Assembly: GCF_003096635.1 (NCBI RefSeq)
Contig: NZ_QEKV01000003.1
Span: 62,001-126,000 of the forward strand
Source: Ezakiella coagulans
Lineage (GTDB): Bacteria; Bacillota; Clostridia; Tissierellales; Peptoniphilaceae
Reading direction: 5' to 3'
DNA length: 64,000 nt
The position numbers and the translations under genes are program-made. The number at the start of each line of letters is the position of its first letter. Position 1 is the stretch's first letter. Positions 37,951 to 46,956 of the stretch are shown here, one piece after another. A model generated the notes under the pieces. The model ran no database searches. It saw only the letters and a program-made list of their open reading frames with translations, and was not told where the DNA came from.

Positions 37951-38376
37951 TTAATTCGCAATTTTTATAACTTCAATATTGTTTCTGTTTAAAAGTTCAA
38001 GTGCATAATCGTCAATTCTGTAGCTATTTTCATAAACAATTCTAGTTATACCCGCTTGAATAAGACTCTTCGTGCAATTTAGACACGGAAAATGCGTAAC
38101 ATATGCCGTACAACCTTTGACCGAAATTCCTTCCTTTGCACAATATAAAAGTGCATTCATCTCGGCGTGAATAGTTGCAATGCAGTGTCCATCTCTCATT
38201 GTGTGACCGACATCGATGCAGTGAGGATTTCCGCTTACACTTCCGTTGTATCCGGTCGAAACAATTCTATGGTCCGAATTTACAAGAACACACCCGACAA
38301 ATGCACGGTCACAAGTTGACCTTTCAGCAACTTTTCTTGTAATATCCATAAAATATTCATCCCAACTTTGTCTCAT
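37951..38376 (-). CDS. Deoxycytidylate deaminase (ComEB-like)
   Basis: 141 residues. Zinc motifs HAEMNALL and PCLNCTKSL are clear, as is the N-terminal SWDEYFMDI of dCMP deaminases and the GYNGS motif. Converts dCMP to dUMP for thymidylate synthesis. It follows the FMN reductase gene without a gap and ends just before the terminator. Confidence 0.92.
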   Translation of the reverse strand: MRQSWDEYFMDITRKVAERSTCDRAFVGCVLVNSDHRIVSTGYNGSVSGNPHCIDVGHTMRDGHCIATIHAEMNALLYCAKEGISVKGCTAYVTHFPCLNCTKSLIQAGITRIVYENSYRIDDYALELLNRNNIEVIKIAN

Positions 38377-38874
38377 CTAAAGTCCCTCCGCAAAAGAAAC
38401 AATTCTTTCGTCTGTTTGTTCATCCCAAGTGCCCGTTTCCATATTTATCGAAACAAACAAATCCTTCGGATAAAATTTCACTCCAAGCATTGCCAAAATT
38501 CCCTTTAAATCCTTTTGCATTCTTGCAGTTCCGATAAATGAAAGCGATGCTCCACAAACTGCTGCGGATTTTCCGATGATTGCCGGTTTATTGTCGCCAT
38601 AAGGACGGCTCAGCCAATCGATTGCGTTTTTAAGGGTTCCCGGAACTGTGTAATTATATTCCGGACTTACAAAAACAATTCTGTCAGAAGAAACAACTTT
38701 TTCTCTTAAATCACTTACAACTTTTGGCGGGTTTGCTTCAAGGTCTTCGTTCATAAAAACCATATCATTTAAGCAAACTACTTCTCCGCCTGTCACTTCT
38801 TGCATTCTTTCTGCTAATTTTTTGTTGTAAGAATCTTTTCGTAGTGACCCGACAATATAAACAACTTTACTCAT
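38377..38874 (-). CDS. NADPH-dependent FMN reductase family protein
   Basis: 165 residues. Flavodoxin-like fold with VGSLRKDSYNKKLA phosphate loop and SPEYNYTVPGTLKNAIDW, the signature of the NADPH-dependent FMN/azo/chromate reductase family. Substrate not predictable. Overlaps the end of pyk by 8 nt. Confidence 0.87.
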   Translation of the reverse strand: MSKVVYIVGSLRKDSYNKKLAERMQEVTGGEVVCLNDMVFMNEDLEANPPKVVSDLREKVVSSDRIVFVSPEYNYTVPGTLKNAIDWLSRPYGDNKPAIIGKSAAVCGASLSFIGTARMQKDLKGILAMLGVKFYPKDLFVSINMETGTWDEQTDERIVSFAEGL

Positions 38875-40618
38875 GTTCTATCACTCCCTTAAAAATTTCT
38901 CCTGTCTTAATGTCAACAGTTATAATATCCCCGGTCTTTATATTCTTTGTCGCATCGGCAACTCCAACTATTGTCGGCACTTTTAAATTAAGGCCGATTA
39001 TAGCACCACTGCTTGTAAGGCCGCCCTCTTCGGTAACAATTGCACCCGCTCTTCCAACAAACGAAACCATATCCCTTTCCATACCGATTGTGACAATAAT
39101 ATCTCCATCTTTAAAATCACTCAATAATTCTTCAGCAGAATTTGCAATAACTGCTCTTGCTGTAACCTTTCCGGTTCCAATTCCCATTCCTTTTCCTAAC
39201 ATCTTTGACAATATCTCGACTTTAAGCATATTGGTTGAACCGCTTTTACCAACCGGTAACCCTGCTGTTAAAACAACGAGATCTCCTTCCTTTAATATAT
39301 TTCCCATGCATTTATTTATGCCTTCTTCAAATATTTTGTCAGCATCCTTGCCTTCACTAACTAAAATTGGATAAACACCCCACTCAAGTGAAAGTTTTCT
39401 CAAAACTCTCTCACTTGGCGTTATTGCAATAATATCCGTCTTAGGTCTGAATTTTGAAATCGCTCTTGCGGTTCCGCCGCTTTTTGAGAGACTTATAATC
39501 GCACTCGCTCCCAAATTGTTAGCAATGTTAACGGCGCTGTTTGCAATCGAGTTTGTTATACTGACCATGTGTTTCTCAGCAATCATTCCTGAAACTCTCC
39601 TGTATTCCTCGCCATCTTCGGTCGAAATCGCAATTCTCGCCATCATATCGACCGATTTATCCGGATATTTTCCCGCAGCCGTCTCGCCCGAAAGCATTAC
39701 TGCACTTGTTCCGTCGATTATCGCATTCGCAACGTCCATCACTTCCGCTCTCGTCGGTCTCGGATTCCTTATCATCGAGTCGAGCATCTGCGTCGCAGTG
39801 ATTGAGATTTTTCCGGCTTCGTTACACTTTTTTATGAGTTCTTTTTGAACATGCGGGATTTCTTCCGGATTTATCTCGACTCCAAGGTCTCCCCTCGCAA
39901 TCATTATCCCGTCTGAAACTTCGAGAATCGCATCCATATTGTGAACGCCTTCCCTGTTTTCGATTTTAGAAATCACTCCGATTTTATAGCCGTCGTTCTC
40001 CTCAAGAATCCTCCTTATGGAAAGCACGTCTTCCCTCGTCCTAATAAAACTTGCTGCAATATAGTCGACATCGTTCTTTATTCCGAAAATTATGTCACTT
40101 ATGTCGCCAGGTGTGAGTGCCGGAAGTTTCACCTTCGCGTCCGGAATATTAACACCTTTTCTGTCGGAAAGTTCCCCGCTGTTTACGGCGACCATGTGCA
40201 CATTTTTTTCATCTTTATCTACAATATTAAATTCGACAAGCCCGTCATCAATCAAAACTCGACCGCCGACAACTACATCATTTGAAATGTCTTTATATGA
40301 AACCGAAACTTTAGTATCATCTCCATAAATATCTTCCGTTGTAAGTGTAAAATTTTGACCTTGTTCAATATTTATCTTGCCGTTTTTAAAAGTTCCGATT
40401 CTTATTTCCGGACCCTTTGTATCAAGCATTATTGCAATGGGAACATTTAATTTTTCTCGAACTTTTTTAATCCTATCGATTCTAAGTTGATGCTCCTCGT
40501 GTGTTCCATGAGAAAAATTAAGTCTCATAACATTCACACCAAGATTTATAAGCCTCTCAAGCATTTCCTCCGAATCCGAAGCCGGACCTATTGTTGCAAC
40601 AATTTTTGTTTTTTTCAA
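38867..40618 (-). CDS. pyk: Pyruvate kinase with C-terminal PEP-utiliser-like domain
   Basis: 583 residues. Catalytic barrel with MRLNFSHGTHEEH, MLDTKGPEIRIG and MIARGDLGVEI, then the allosteric domain, then the extra C-terminal domain (about 475-583) common in Firmicutes. In that domain the usual GGLTSHAA reads GGLTSSGA, so the phosphoryl-carrier-like His is a Ser. PEP + ADP to pyruvate + ATP. 16 nt after pfkA, a common pair in Firmicutes. Confidence 0.95.
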   Translation of the reverse strand: MKKTKIVATIGPASDSEEMLERLINLGVNVMRLNFSHGTHEEHQLRIDRIKKVREKLNVPIAIMLDTKGPEIRIGTFKNGKINIEQGQNFTLTTEDIYGDDTKVSVSYKDISNDVVVGGRVLIDDGLVEFNIVDKDEKNVHMVAVNSGELSDRKGVNIPDAKVKLPALTPGDISDIIFGIKNDVDYIAASFIRTREDVLSIRRILEENDGYKIGVISKIENREGVHNMDAILEVSDGIMIARGDLGVEINPEEIPHVQKELIKKCNEAGKISITATQMLDSMIRNPRPTRAEVMDVANAIIDGTSAVMLSGETAAGKYPDKSVDMMARIAISTEDGEEYRRVSGMIAEKHMVSITNSIANSAVNIANNLGASAIISLSKSGGTARAISKFRPKTDIIAITPSERVLRKLSLEWGVYPILVSEGKDADKIFEEGINKCMGNILKEGDLVVLTAGLPVGKSGSTNMLKVEILSKMLGKGMGIGTGKVTARAVIANSAEELLSDFKDGDIIVTIGMERDMVSFVGRAGAIVTEEGGLTSSGAIIGLNLKVPTIVGVADATKNIKTGDIITVDIKTGEIFKGVIEHE

Positions 40619-40633
40619 AATACCCCTCCTGTT

Positions 40634-41593
40634 TTAAATGGACAATATCCTTGCGATGTCAAGCATCTTTGAGTTAAAAATCTTCTCCTTTGAAAGTGCA
40701 TCTTCAATATCTGATTTAAATATTTCATTTGCCTTCATCCCAAGTGAAAGTCCCGACTCCCCGTCTTTTAAAAGCACAACAGCCTCATATCCCATTCTGC
40801 TTCCCAAAATTCTATCAAAAACTGTCGGAGTGCCTCCTCGTTGAACGTGACCCAAAACGGTGACTCTAGTTTCGATTCCCGTACGCTCCTCGAAAACATC
40901 TCTAAGCCTATAAGTGTCGGTCGAACCTTCAGCAACAACAATAATATGGTGCCTTTTTCCACGTTTTATTCCGCTTATCGCCTTTGAAACAAGTTCATCG
41001 ATATTAACAAGTTCTTCCGGAACGAAAATCGTTTCCGCTCCCCCGGCAAGACCCGAATAAAGTGCAATATCTCCACAGTTTCTTCCCATAACTTCGACAA
41101 TATTCGCCCTGCCATGCGCCGATGAAGTATCTCTCAACCTGCTTATCGCGTCCGCAACAGTTTCAAGTGCCGTCATAAATCCAATCGTGTAATCAGTATA
41201 GCCCAAATCGTTGTCGATAGTTGCAGGAATCGAAATTGTCTTAACTCCAAGTTTATGAAGAGATAAAGCCCCCCTCATACTACCGTCACCACCGATTACA
41301 ACTACGCCTTCAATACCGTTTTTCCTGAGCGATTCAAGTGCTTTTTGTTTCCCTTCGTCCGTCATAAATTCATCCGATCTTGCAGTGCCTAAAATTGTAC
41401 CGCCTCTGTGAATTATATCAGCTACACTCGAGAGCTCCATCTTAAAAATATCACCGTTTATGAGACCGTTGTAGCCCATCTTCACGCCATATATCTCTAT
41501 ATTGTTATAAATAGCCGTTCTTACAACAGCTCTTATCGCGGCATTCATGCCCGGAGCATCGCCGCCGCTTGTTAAAATTGCAATTCTTTTCAT
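40634..41593 (-). CDS. pfkA: 6-phosphofructokinase
   Basis: 319 residues. ATP-dependent bacterial type: GGDAPGMNAAIR, IGGDGSMRGA, PATIDNDL with the catalytic Asp, GGAETIFVPE and the effector residues of the allosteric class. Start two bases after dnaE. Committed step of glycolysis. Confidence 0.96.
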   Translation of the reverse strand: MKRIAILTSGGDAPGMNAAIRAVVRTAIYNNIEIYGVKMGYNGLINGDIFKMELSSVADIIHRGGTILGTARSDEFMTDEGKQKALESLRKNGIEGVVVIGGDGSMRGALSLHKLGVKTISIPATIDNDLGYTDYTIGFMTALETVADAISRLRDTSSAHGRANIVEVMGRNCGDIALYSGLAGGAETIFVPEELVNIDELVSKAISGIKRGKRHHIIVVAEGSTDTYRLRDVFEERTGIETRVTVLGHVQRGGTPTVFDRILGSRMGYEAVVLLKDGESGLSLGMKANEIFKSDIEDALSKEKIFNSKMLDIARILSI

Positions 41594-41595
41594 AT

Positions 41596-44500
41596 TTATT
41601 CTGCGACCTTTACATTCGCCTCTCCCAATATTTTCTTTAAACTTTCGAGATTTTCCTGCGTAGCATTTAAATTCGATGCCTCAGGAAAAACTCCGCTCTC
41701 GCCTGTTTCTTCAAAATAGAAAACCGCTTCTGACGTTCCCGGATTCCTTCTTATAAAATCCTTCGCCGTGTCGAGAATAGTGTCTCCACACCCTTTTATT
41801 ACCCTTATATAAACCTTGTCAATCAATGACAAAGGCTCGATATCGTTCACAATTATATTCGGCTCTCTCACATCGCTGTAATTTATAGTTCCGCGAATCA
41901 CAATCTTCGCACCTGTTCTTATATATCTTTGAAGTTTTGCATACTGTGATGGAAAAACAACCGCTTCAATAAGCCCCGTTAAATCTTCAAAACTTATAAT
42001 CGCCATCTTTTCATTCTTTTTTGTTAGTGTAAATCTACATTCCTTTATAAAACCTGCAAGAGTTACCCTTGAAAACTTCATCGGCACGCCGTTTGAAAGA
42101 TAATCCTCATAGCTTTCAAAAATATCGTTTCTCGTCGTCGAAGCAACTTTTTTAATCACATCTTCATATTGTCTGAGCGGATGACTTGAAACATAAACTC
42201 CGAGCACTTCTCTTTCTTTTGCAAGCAGCTCGTCGTCGTCAAATTCCTCGTAGTGTGCGGTTTGTTCTTTCGCACTTCCCGCTCCTCCGAACATTGAAAA
42301 CTGTCCCTCGATATTCGATTTTCTTTCAAGCGAAAGTGAAGATAAAATGCCCTCATATGTGTTTAGTGCTGTGCGTCTGTTTATTCCAAGCGCATCAAAA
42401 GCCCCTGAATATACCAAAGATTCGATTGAACGCTTGTTTAAAGCTGTTTTATCAATCGAATAAACTCTGTCAAACATCTCTTTCATACTTTCGAATTTGC
42501 CTTTTTCGCGCGCTGTCATAATCGCACGCACCGTATTTACTCCGAGACCTTTAACTCCTTTAAGTCCAAATCTAACTCCGTCGCCTTCAGTTTTAAATGC
42601 CCAGTTTGACTCATTCACAGACGGTTTTAAAATCGTCACTCCGAATTTTCTCGCTTCGTCGACATAAAGTTGCATCTTCGATTGATCTCCTGCAATCGAA
42701 GTTAAAATACTTGCAAAAAATTCTTTCGGATAGTGCACCTTGAGCCACGCAGTTCTCCATGCGTCAAGACTGTAAACCGCCGAGTGTGATTTATTAAACG
42801 CATATTTTGCAAAGTCTATCATATCGTCATATATGCCGTTTGCAAGTTCGGCACTGAAACCTTTTTTAATTGCGCCGTCGACAAAAATAGGACGTTCTCT
42901 TTCCATGACATCCATTTTCTTTTTACTCATCGCACGTCTTATATTGTCAGCCTGTCCAAGCGTGTAGCCTCCAACTTTTTCAACAATTGCCATAACCTGT
43001 TCTTGGAAAACGATGACACCATAAGTGTCCTTCAAAATTTCTTCCAAAATCGGATGTCCGTAGTTTACTTTTTCCTCGCCATTTTTTCTCCTGCAAAAAT
43101 CCGGAATTGAGTTCATCGGTCCCGGTCTAAAAAGCGAGTTTGCCGCAATCAAATCTTCAAATCTCTCGACTTTAAGTTCTTTCAAAAAGTTTCGCATTCC
43201 CGGCGATTCAAATTGAAAAACACCTATTGTGTCAACATCTCTGAAAAGTTTGATTGTTTCAGGATCCGTCAATGCCATATCTTTGAAAGTGACTTCTTTG
43301 TTGTAGTTTTCTTGAATCATCTTTATTGCATCATCGATAACAGTTAGCGTTCTAAGCCCCAAAAAGTCCATCTTTAATAGACCCAGTTCTTCAAGAGTTG
43401 TCATGTCGAACTGCGTGACCAAAATATCTGATGCGATTGCAAGCGGTGCATATTCAACGAGCGGATTTTTTGAAATAACAACTCCCGCTGCATGAGTAGA
43501 AATATGTCTTACATGTCCTTCAATACGCTTACTGAAATTTATAAGTTTTTTTACATCTTCGTTTGTTTCATAAAATTCTTTAAGCTCCGGATTTTGCTCC
43601 AACGCTTTGTCGATTGTCATATCTAGAGCAAACGGCACCATCTTTGCAACCCTGTCGACAAAGTTATAATTTAGACCGAGTACACGACCTACATCTCGAA
43701 TCGCACCTTTCGCCTGCATAGTTCCGAAAGTTGCAATTTGAGCGACTTGGTTTTCGCCATATTTTTCCCTGACATATTCTATGACCTCGCCCCGCCTTTC
43801 GTAGCAAAAGTCGATGTCGATATCCGGCATTGTGACCCTTTCCGGATTTAAAAATCTTTCGAAATATAAATCGTATTTTAATGGGTCCATGTCGACGATG
43901 CCGAGTGCATAACATACAATTGAGCCGACGCTCGAACCACGTCCAGGGCCTACAGGAATCCCCTTCTTTTGTGCAAACAAAATAAAATCCTGCACAATAA
44001 GGAAATAGTCGACAAATCCCATGCTCTTTATAATCCCCAGTTCATGCTCCATTCTCTCAAGAACCTGTTCCGGAATTTTTCCGTCAACTCCGTATCTTTC
44101 CATCAAACCTTCAAGCGTCACTCTCTTCAAATATTCAAAGTGATCTTCACCGTTCGGCACTTCGAAATTCGGCAAATGATAGTGACCGAATTCAAATTCG
44201 ACATTGCACTTTTCCGCGACTTCTTCAGTGTTTGAAATAGCTTCCGGAATGTCCACAAATCTTTCAGCCATTTCTTCTTCACTTTTAAAATAAAACTCGT
44301 CGGATTCAAACTTCATCCTGTCCTCATCCTGTAAAGTCTTTCCTGTCGCAATCGCCATAAGTATTTCCTGAATCATGGCATCTTCTTTGTTTAAATAGTG
44401 ACAGTCGTTAGTTGCGACAATTTTTGTCCCGGTGTTCTTCGAAAGCTCCTTAAAAAAATTCTTAACAAGTGTTTCATCTTGAATACCGTGGTTTTGAATT

Positions 44501-45012
44501 TCAAGATAAAAATCATCTCCAAATGTTTCTTTGTAAAATTCAAACGCTTCTCTTGCACCCTTCAAATCCCGATTCAAATATTTTCTTTGAATCTCACCGC
44601 TAAGACATGCCGAAAGTGCAATAAGCCCTTCGTTGTGCTCTTTCAAAAACTCGCGGCTGATTCTCGGTTTGTAATAAAAACCGTTTTGCCAGCTTTCTGT
44701 TGAAATTTTAAAAAGATTTTTAAGCCCGTCATTATTTTTGCATAACAAAATAAGGTGATAGTACTCCTTGTCCTCAGGAGTTTTGCTTTTGTGATCACCT
44801 TTAGATATATAAATCTCTGAACCTATTATAGGCTTGATTCCCTCTTTTTTCAGTGCTTTGTAAAAATTAACCGCGCCAAACATGTTGCCGTGATCGGTTA
44901 TAGCAACTGATTTCATATTCAGTTCTTTCGCCCTTTTAACCAAATCCTCTATTTTTATCTCGCCGTCAAGAAGTGAGTACTCGGTGTGAAGATGCAAGTG
45001 AGTAAAAGCCAT
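41596..45012 (-). CDS. dnaE: DNA polymerase III alpha subunit, DnaE type
   Basis: 1138 residues. N-terminal PHP domain (HLHTEYSLLDG), polymerase catalytic Asp motif PDIDIDF near 394-400, helix-hairpin-helix region (GVKGLGVNTV) and C-terminal OB-fold (VTLAGFIKECRFT). It lacks the proofreading domain of PolC, as expected for the Firmicute DnaE that extends primers. Second gene of its operon after the CorC protein. Confidence 0.95.
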   Translation of the reverse strand: MAFTHLHLHTEYSLLDGEIKIEDLVKRAKELNMKSVAITDHGNMFGAVNFYKALKKEGIKPIIGSEIYISKGDHKSKTPEDKEYYHLILLCKNNDGLKNLFKISTESWQNGFYYKPRISREFLKEHNEGLIALSACLSGEIQRKYLNRDLKGAREAFEFYKETFGDDFYLEIQNHGIQDETLVKNFFKELSKNTGTKIVATNDCHYLNKEDAMIQEILMAIATGKTLQDEDRMKFESDEFYFKSEEEMAERFVDIPEAISNTEEVAEKCNVEFEFGHYHLPNFEVPNGEDHFEYLKRVTLEGLMERYGVDGKIPEQVLERMEHELGIIKSMGFVDYFLIVQDFILFAQKKGIPVGPGRGSSVGSIVCYALGIVDMDPLKYDLYFERFLNPERVTMPDIDIDFCYERRGEVIEYVREKYGENQVAQIATFGTMQAKGAIRDVGRVLGLNYNFVDRVAKMVPFALDMTIDKALEQNPELKEFYETNEDVKKLINFSKRIEGHVRHISTHAAGVVISKNPLVEYAPLAIASDILVTQFDMTTLEELGLLKMDFLGLRTLTVIDDAIKMIQENYNKEVTFKDMALTDPETIKLFRDVDTIGVFQFESPGMRNFLKELKVERFEDLIAANSLFRPGPMNSIPDFCRRKNGEEKVNYGHPILEEILKDTYGVIVFQEQVMAIVEKVGGYTLGQADNIRRAMSKKKMDVMERERPIFVDGAIKKGFSAELANGIYDDMIDFAKYAFNKSHSAVYSLDAWRTAWLKVHYPKEFFASILTSIAGDQSKMQLYVDEARKFGVTILKPSVNESNWAFKTEGDGVRFGLKGVKGLGVNTVRAIMTAREKGKFESMKEMFDRVYSIDKTALNKRSIESLVYSGAFDALGINRRTALNTYEGILSSLSLERKSNIEGQFSMFGGAGSAKEQTAHYEEFDDDELLAKEREVLGVYVSSHPLRQYEDVIKKVASTTRNDIFESYEDYLSNGVPMKFSRVTLAGFIKECRFTLTKKNEKMAIISFEDLTGLIEAVVFPSQYAKLQRYIRTGAKIVIRGTINYSDVREPNIIVNDIEPLSLIDKVYIRVIKGCGDTILDTAKDFIRRNPGTSEAVFYFEETGESGVFPEASNLNATQENLESLKKILGEANVKVAE

Positions 45013-45025
45013 AGTTGCCCCTTTT

Positions 45026-46234
45026 CTATTGTTCTTTTCTGATTCTTATACGTGAAATTGTACAGCCCTCAGCTCTTTCAATAACAAACTCGTATCCGTC
45101 GGCAAAATATACCTCGCCGCGTTTTGGAAATTTCCCGGCAAGACCTATAACAAAACCGCCGATTGATTCATAGTCATCACTTGTAAAATTCGTTCCGAGT
45201 GCATCGTTCACATCTTCAAGGTCCATATCACCTTTAACTGAATACTGTCCCTTTGAAATGCGTCGCACCGGTGTGCTCACTTCATCATATTCATCATCGA
45301 TGTCGCCCACAATTTCTTCAACGATGTCTTCAATAGTGACAAGTCCGGAAGTTCCACCGTATTCGTCAACCAAAATTGCAATAGTACTTTTGTGTTTTTT
45401 TAAATCTGTCAAAAGCTTGTAGCTTGAATTTGATTCAAACTGAAAATATGCCGGTCTCAAAATACTCTTTAAATTAAATGATTCCTTTTTTTGTCCAACC
45501 AAATCTTTAACATACAAAAGCCCGACAATGTCGTCTATATTTTCTCCGACAACCGGCAATCTCGAAAAGTGTGTATCCTTAACCATATTTAATAGGTCGT
45601 CGTAAGTAATATCAATCGGAACTGCGACAATCGAAGTTCTCGGTGTCATAATATCGCTTGCTTTTGAATCGGTTAAATCGAAAACATTTTCAATCATATC
45701 TTTTTCCGAAGATTCAACAATGCCCTCTTCGTGTCCTTCATTTAAAATTCCGATTAAATCGTCTTCTGTTATCTTCTCACCTTCGTCTTCTTTCAAGAAA
45801 AGCTTTGTGAGTGCAGTAAAAAATATATTTATAGGCGTTAAAATCACAACGAAAAATTTTATGATAGGTGCAACAAAAAGGCCATAGTTCAATGCATTAT
45901 TTCCAGCTAATGTTTTCGGAAGAATTTCTCCAAAAATGAGTAGAGTCACCGTCATAACAATAGTGGAATAAGTCACACCTCTTCCGCCGAATTTCGAAAC
46001 AAAGTAAAGTGTTGAAATACTCGGTGCAATAATATTTACTATATTGTTTCCAATCAAAATTGCAGAAATCGTCTTTGCGGAATTTTCAATCAAATCATTG
46101 AAAATTATAGCATTTTTATTCCCTTCATCTATGTATTTTCTAAGCTTATATGATTTAGTTGAAGTTACAGCCGTTTCCGATGAAGAAAAAAATGCGCTGA
46201 ACATAATTAAAAAAACAATAAAAATCAGTTCCAT
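45026..46234 (-). CDS. HlyC/CorC-family membrane protein with CBS pair
   Basis: 402 residues. N-terminal CNNM (DUF21) domain with about four membrane segments, two CBS repeats (about 195-315, MTPRTSIVAVPIDITYDDLL, RLPVVGENIDDIVGL) and a C-terminal transporter-associated domain. Family members export or sense Mg2+/Co2+, though the role in Firmicutes is not settled. First gene of the dnaE operon. Confidence 0.9.
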   Translation of the reverse strand: MELIFIVFLIMFSAFFSSSETAVTSTKSYKLRKYIDEGNKNAIIFNDLIENSAKTISAILIGNNIVNIIAPSISTLYFVSKFGGRGVTYSTIVMTVTLLIFGEILPKTLAGNNALNYGLFVAPIIKFFVVILTPINIFFTALTKLFLKEDEGEKITEDDLIGILNEGHEEGIVESSEKDMIENVFDLTDSKASDIMTPRTSIVAVPIDITYDDLLNMVKDTHFSRLPVVGENIDDIVGLLYVKDLVGQKKESFNLKSILRPAYFQFESNSSYKLLTDLKKHKSTIAILVDEYGGTSGLVTIEDIVEEIVGDIDDEYDEVSTPVRRISKGQYSVKGDMDLEDVNDALGTNFTSDDYESIGGFVIGLAGKFPKRGEVYFADGYEFVIERAEGCTISRIRIRKEQ

Positions 46235-46270
46235 AAATACTCCTTTAAATAAAAGTAAACCCTTTACTAA

Positions 46271-46299
46271 ATTATATTATAAATCATGCTTATTTTCAA
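46271..46299 (-). promoter_or_regulatory. Promoter of CorC-dnaE-pfkA-pyk unit
   Basis: Minus-strand -35 TTGAAA (46294-46299), 17-bp spacer, -10 TATAAT (46271-46276). Confidence 0.78.
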
Positions 46300-46333
46300 G
46301 TGCGATAACTTGAACATTTCGCCGTTTTTGCAA

Positions 46334-46362
46334 TTGTAATAATGATTAAAATATGTTAGAAT
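46334..46362 (+). promoter_or_regulatory. Promoter of the broken nitroreductase / ABC exporter
   Basis: Plus-strand -35 TTGTAA (46334-46339), 17-bp spacer, -10 TAGAAT (46357-46362), divergent from the CorC-dnaE promoter. Confidence 0.6.
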
Positions 46363-46404
46363 AAAAAGTGTGTGAAACACTATTTCAAATTGGAGGTGCA
46401 TCAA

Positions 46405-46941
46405 TTGTGCATAAAAGAAATGACATTTAGAGACTTGGTCCAAAAAAGATACTCTTGCAGAGATTTTTTGGATACTGAAATTGATAAAAATATTTTAGAC
46501 GAAATTGCTGACGCAGCACGACTACAACCTTCTGCCGTCAACTCACAACAATATAAAATACATATTTGCACTAAAAATGCAGCACGACGTGTTTCAAAAG
46601 CAAGAGGTATGTATAACAGGTTCATAGATAATGTGCCTGCTTTTATTGTTATCACTGAAGACAGAAGAAATATTGCATTAAAAGCTATAAATCTCGCCCA
46701 ATATAACGATTGGGTGCCGATAGATATAGGCATCGCCGTTTCCGCGATTTGTTACAGAGCTCTTGAGCTCGGAGTTTCGAGTTGCATTCTCGGGCTCTAC
46801 AAAGAAAAAGAGATTCAGTAAATTATCGGCGACAAAAATAAAGTTGCAATTGTAATCGCGCTGGGTTATCAAAAGGAGGAAAAAGATAGACCGAAAAAAC
46901 GTCGCAGCTTTGACGAGATTTGTGTCTATCACGAAGAATAA
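46405..46941 (+). pseudogene. Nitroreductase family protein, interrupted by an in-frame stop
   Basis: Probable start TTG at 46405, eight bases after GGAGGTG; an ATG follows at 46420. The frame reads RDLVQKRYSCRDF and LQPSAVNSQQ (FMN-binding pattern of nitroreductases) up to TAA at 46819-46821, then continues in the same frame with IIGDKNKVAIVIALGYQ, the expected C-terminus (usual GYP end motif), to a TAA at 46939-46941. A single A-to-T-type change (AAA or CAA to TAA) would explain the break. Without the tail the protein lacks its last 39 residues. A sequencing error is the alternative. Confidence 0.85.
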
Positions 46942-46956
46942 TTTACGCGAGGTTTT

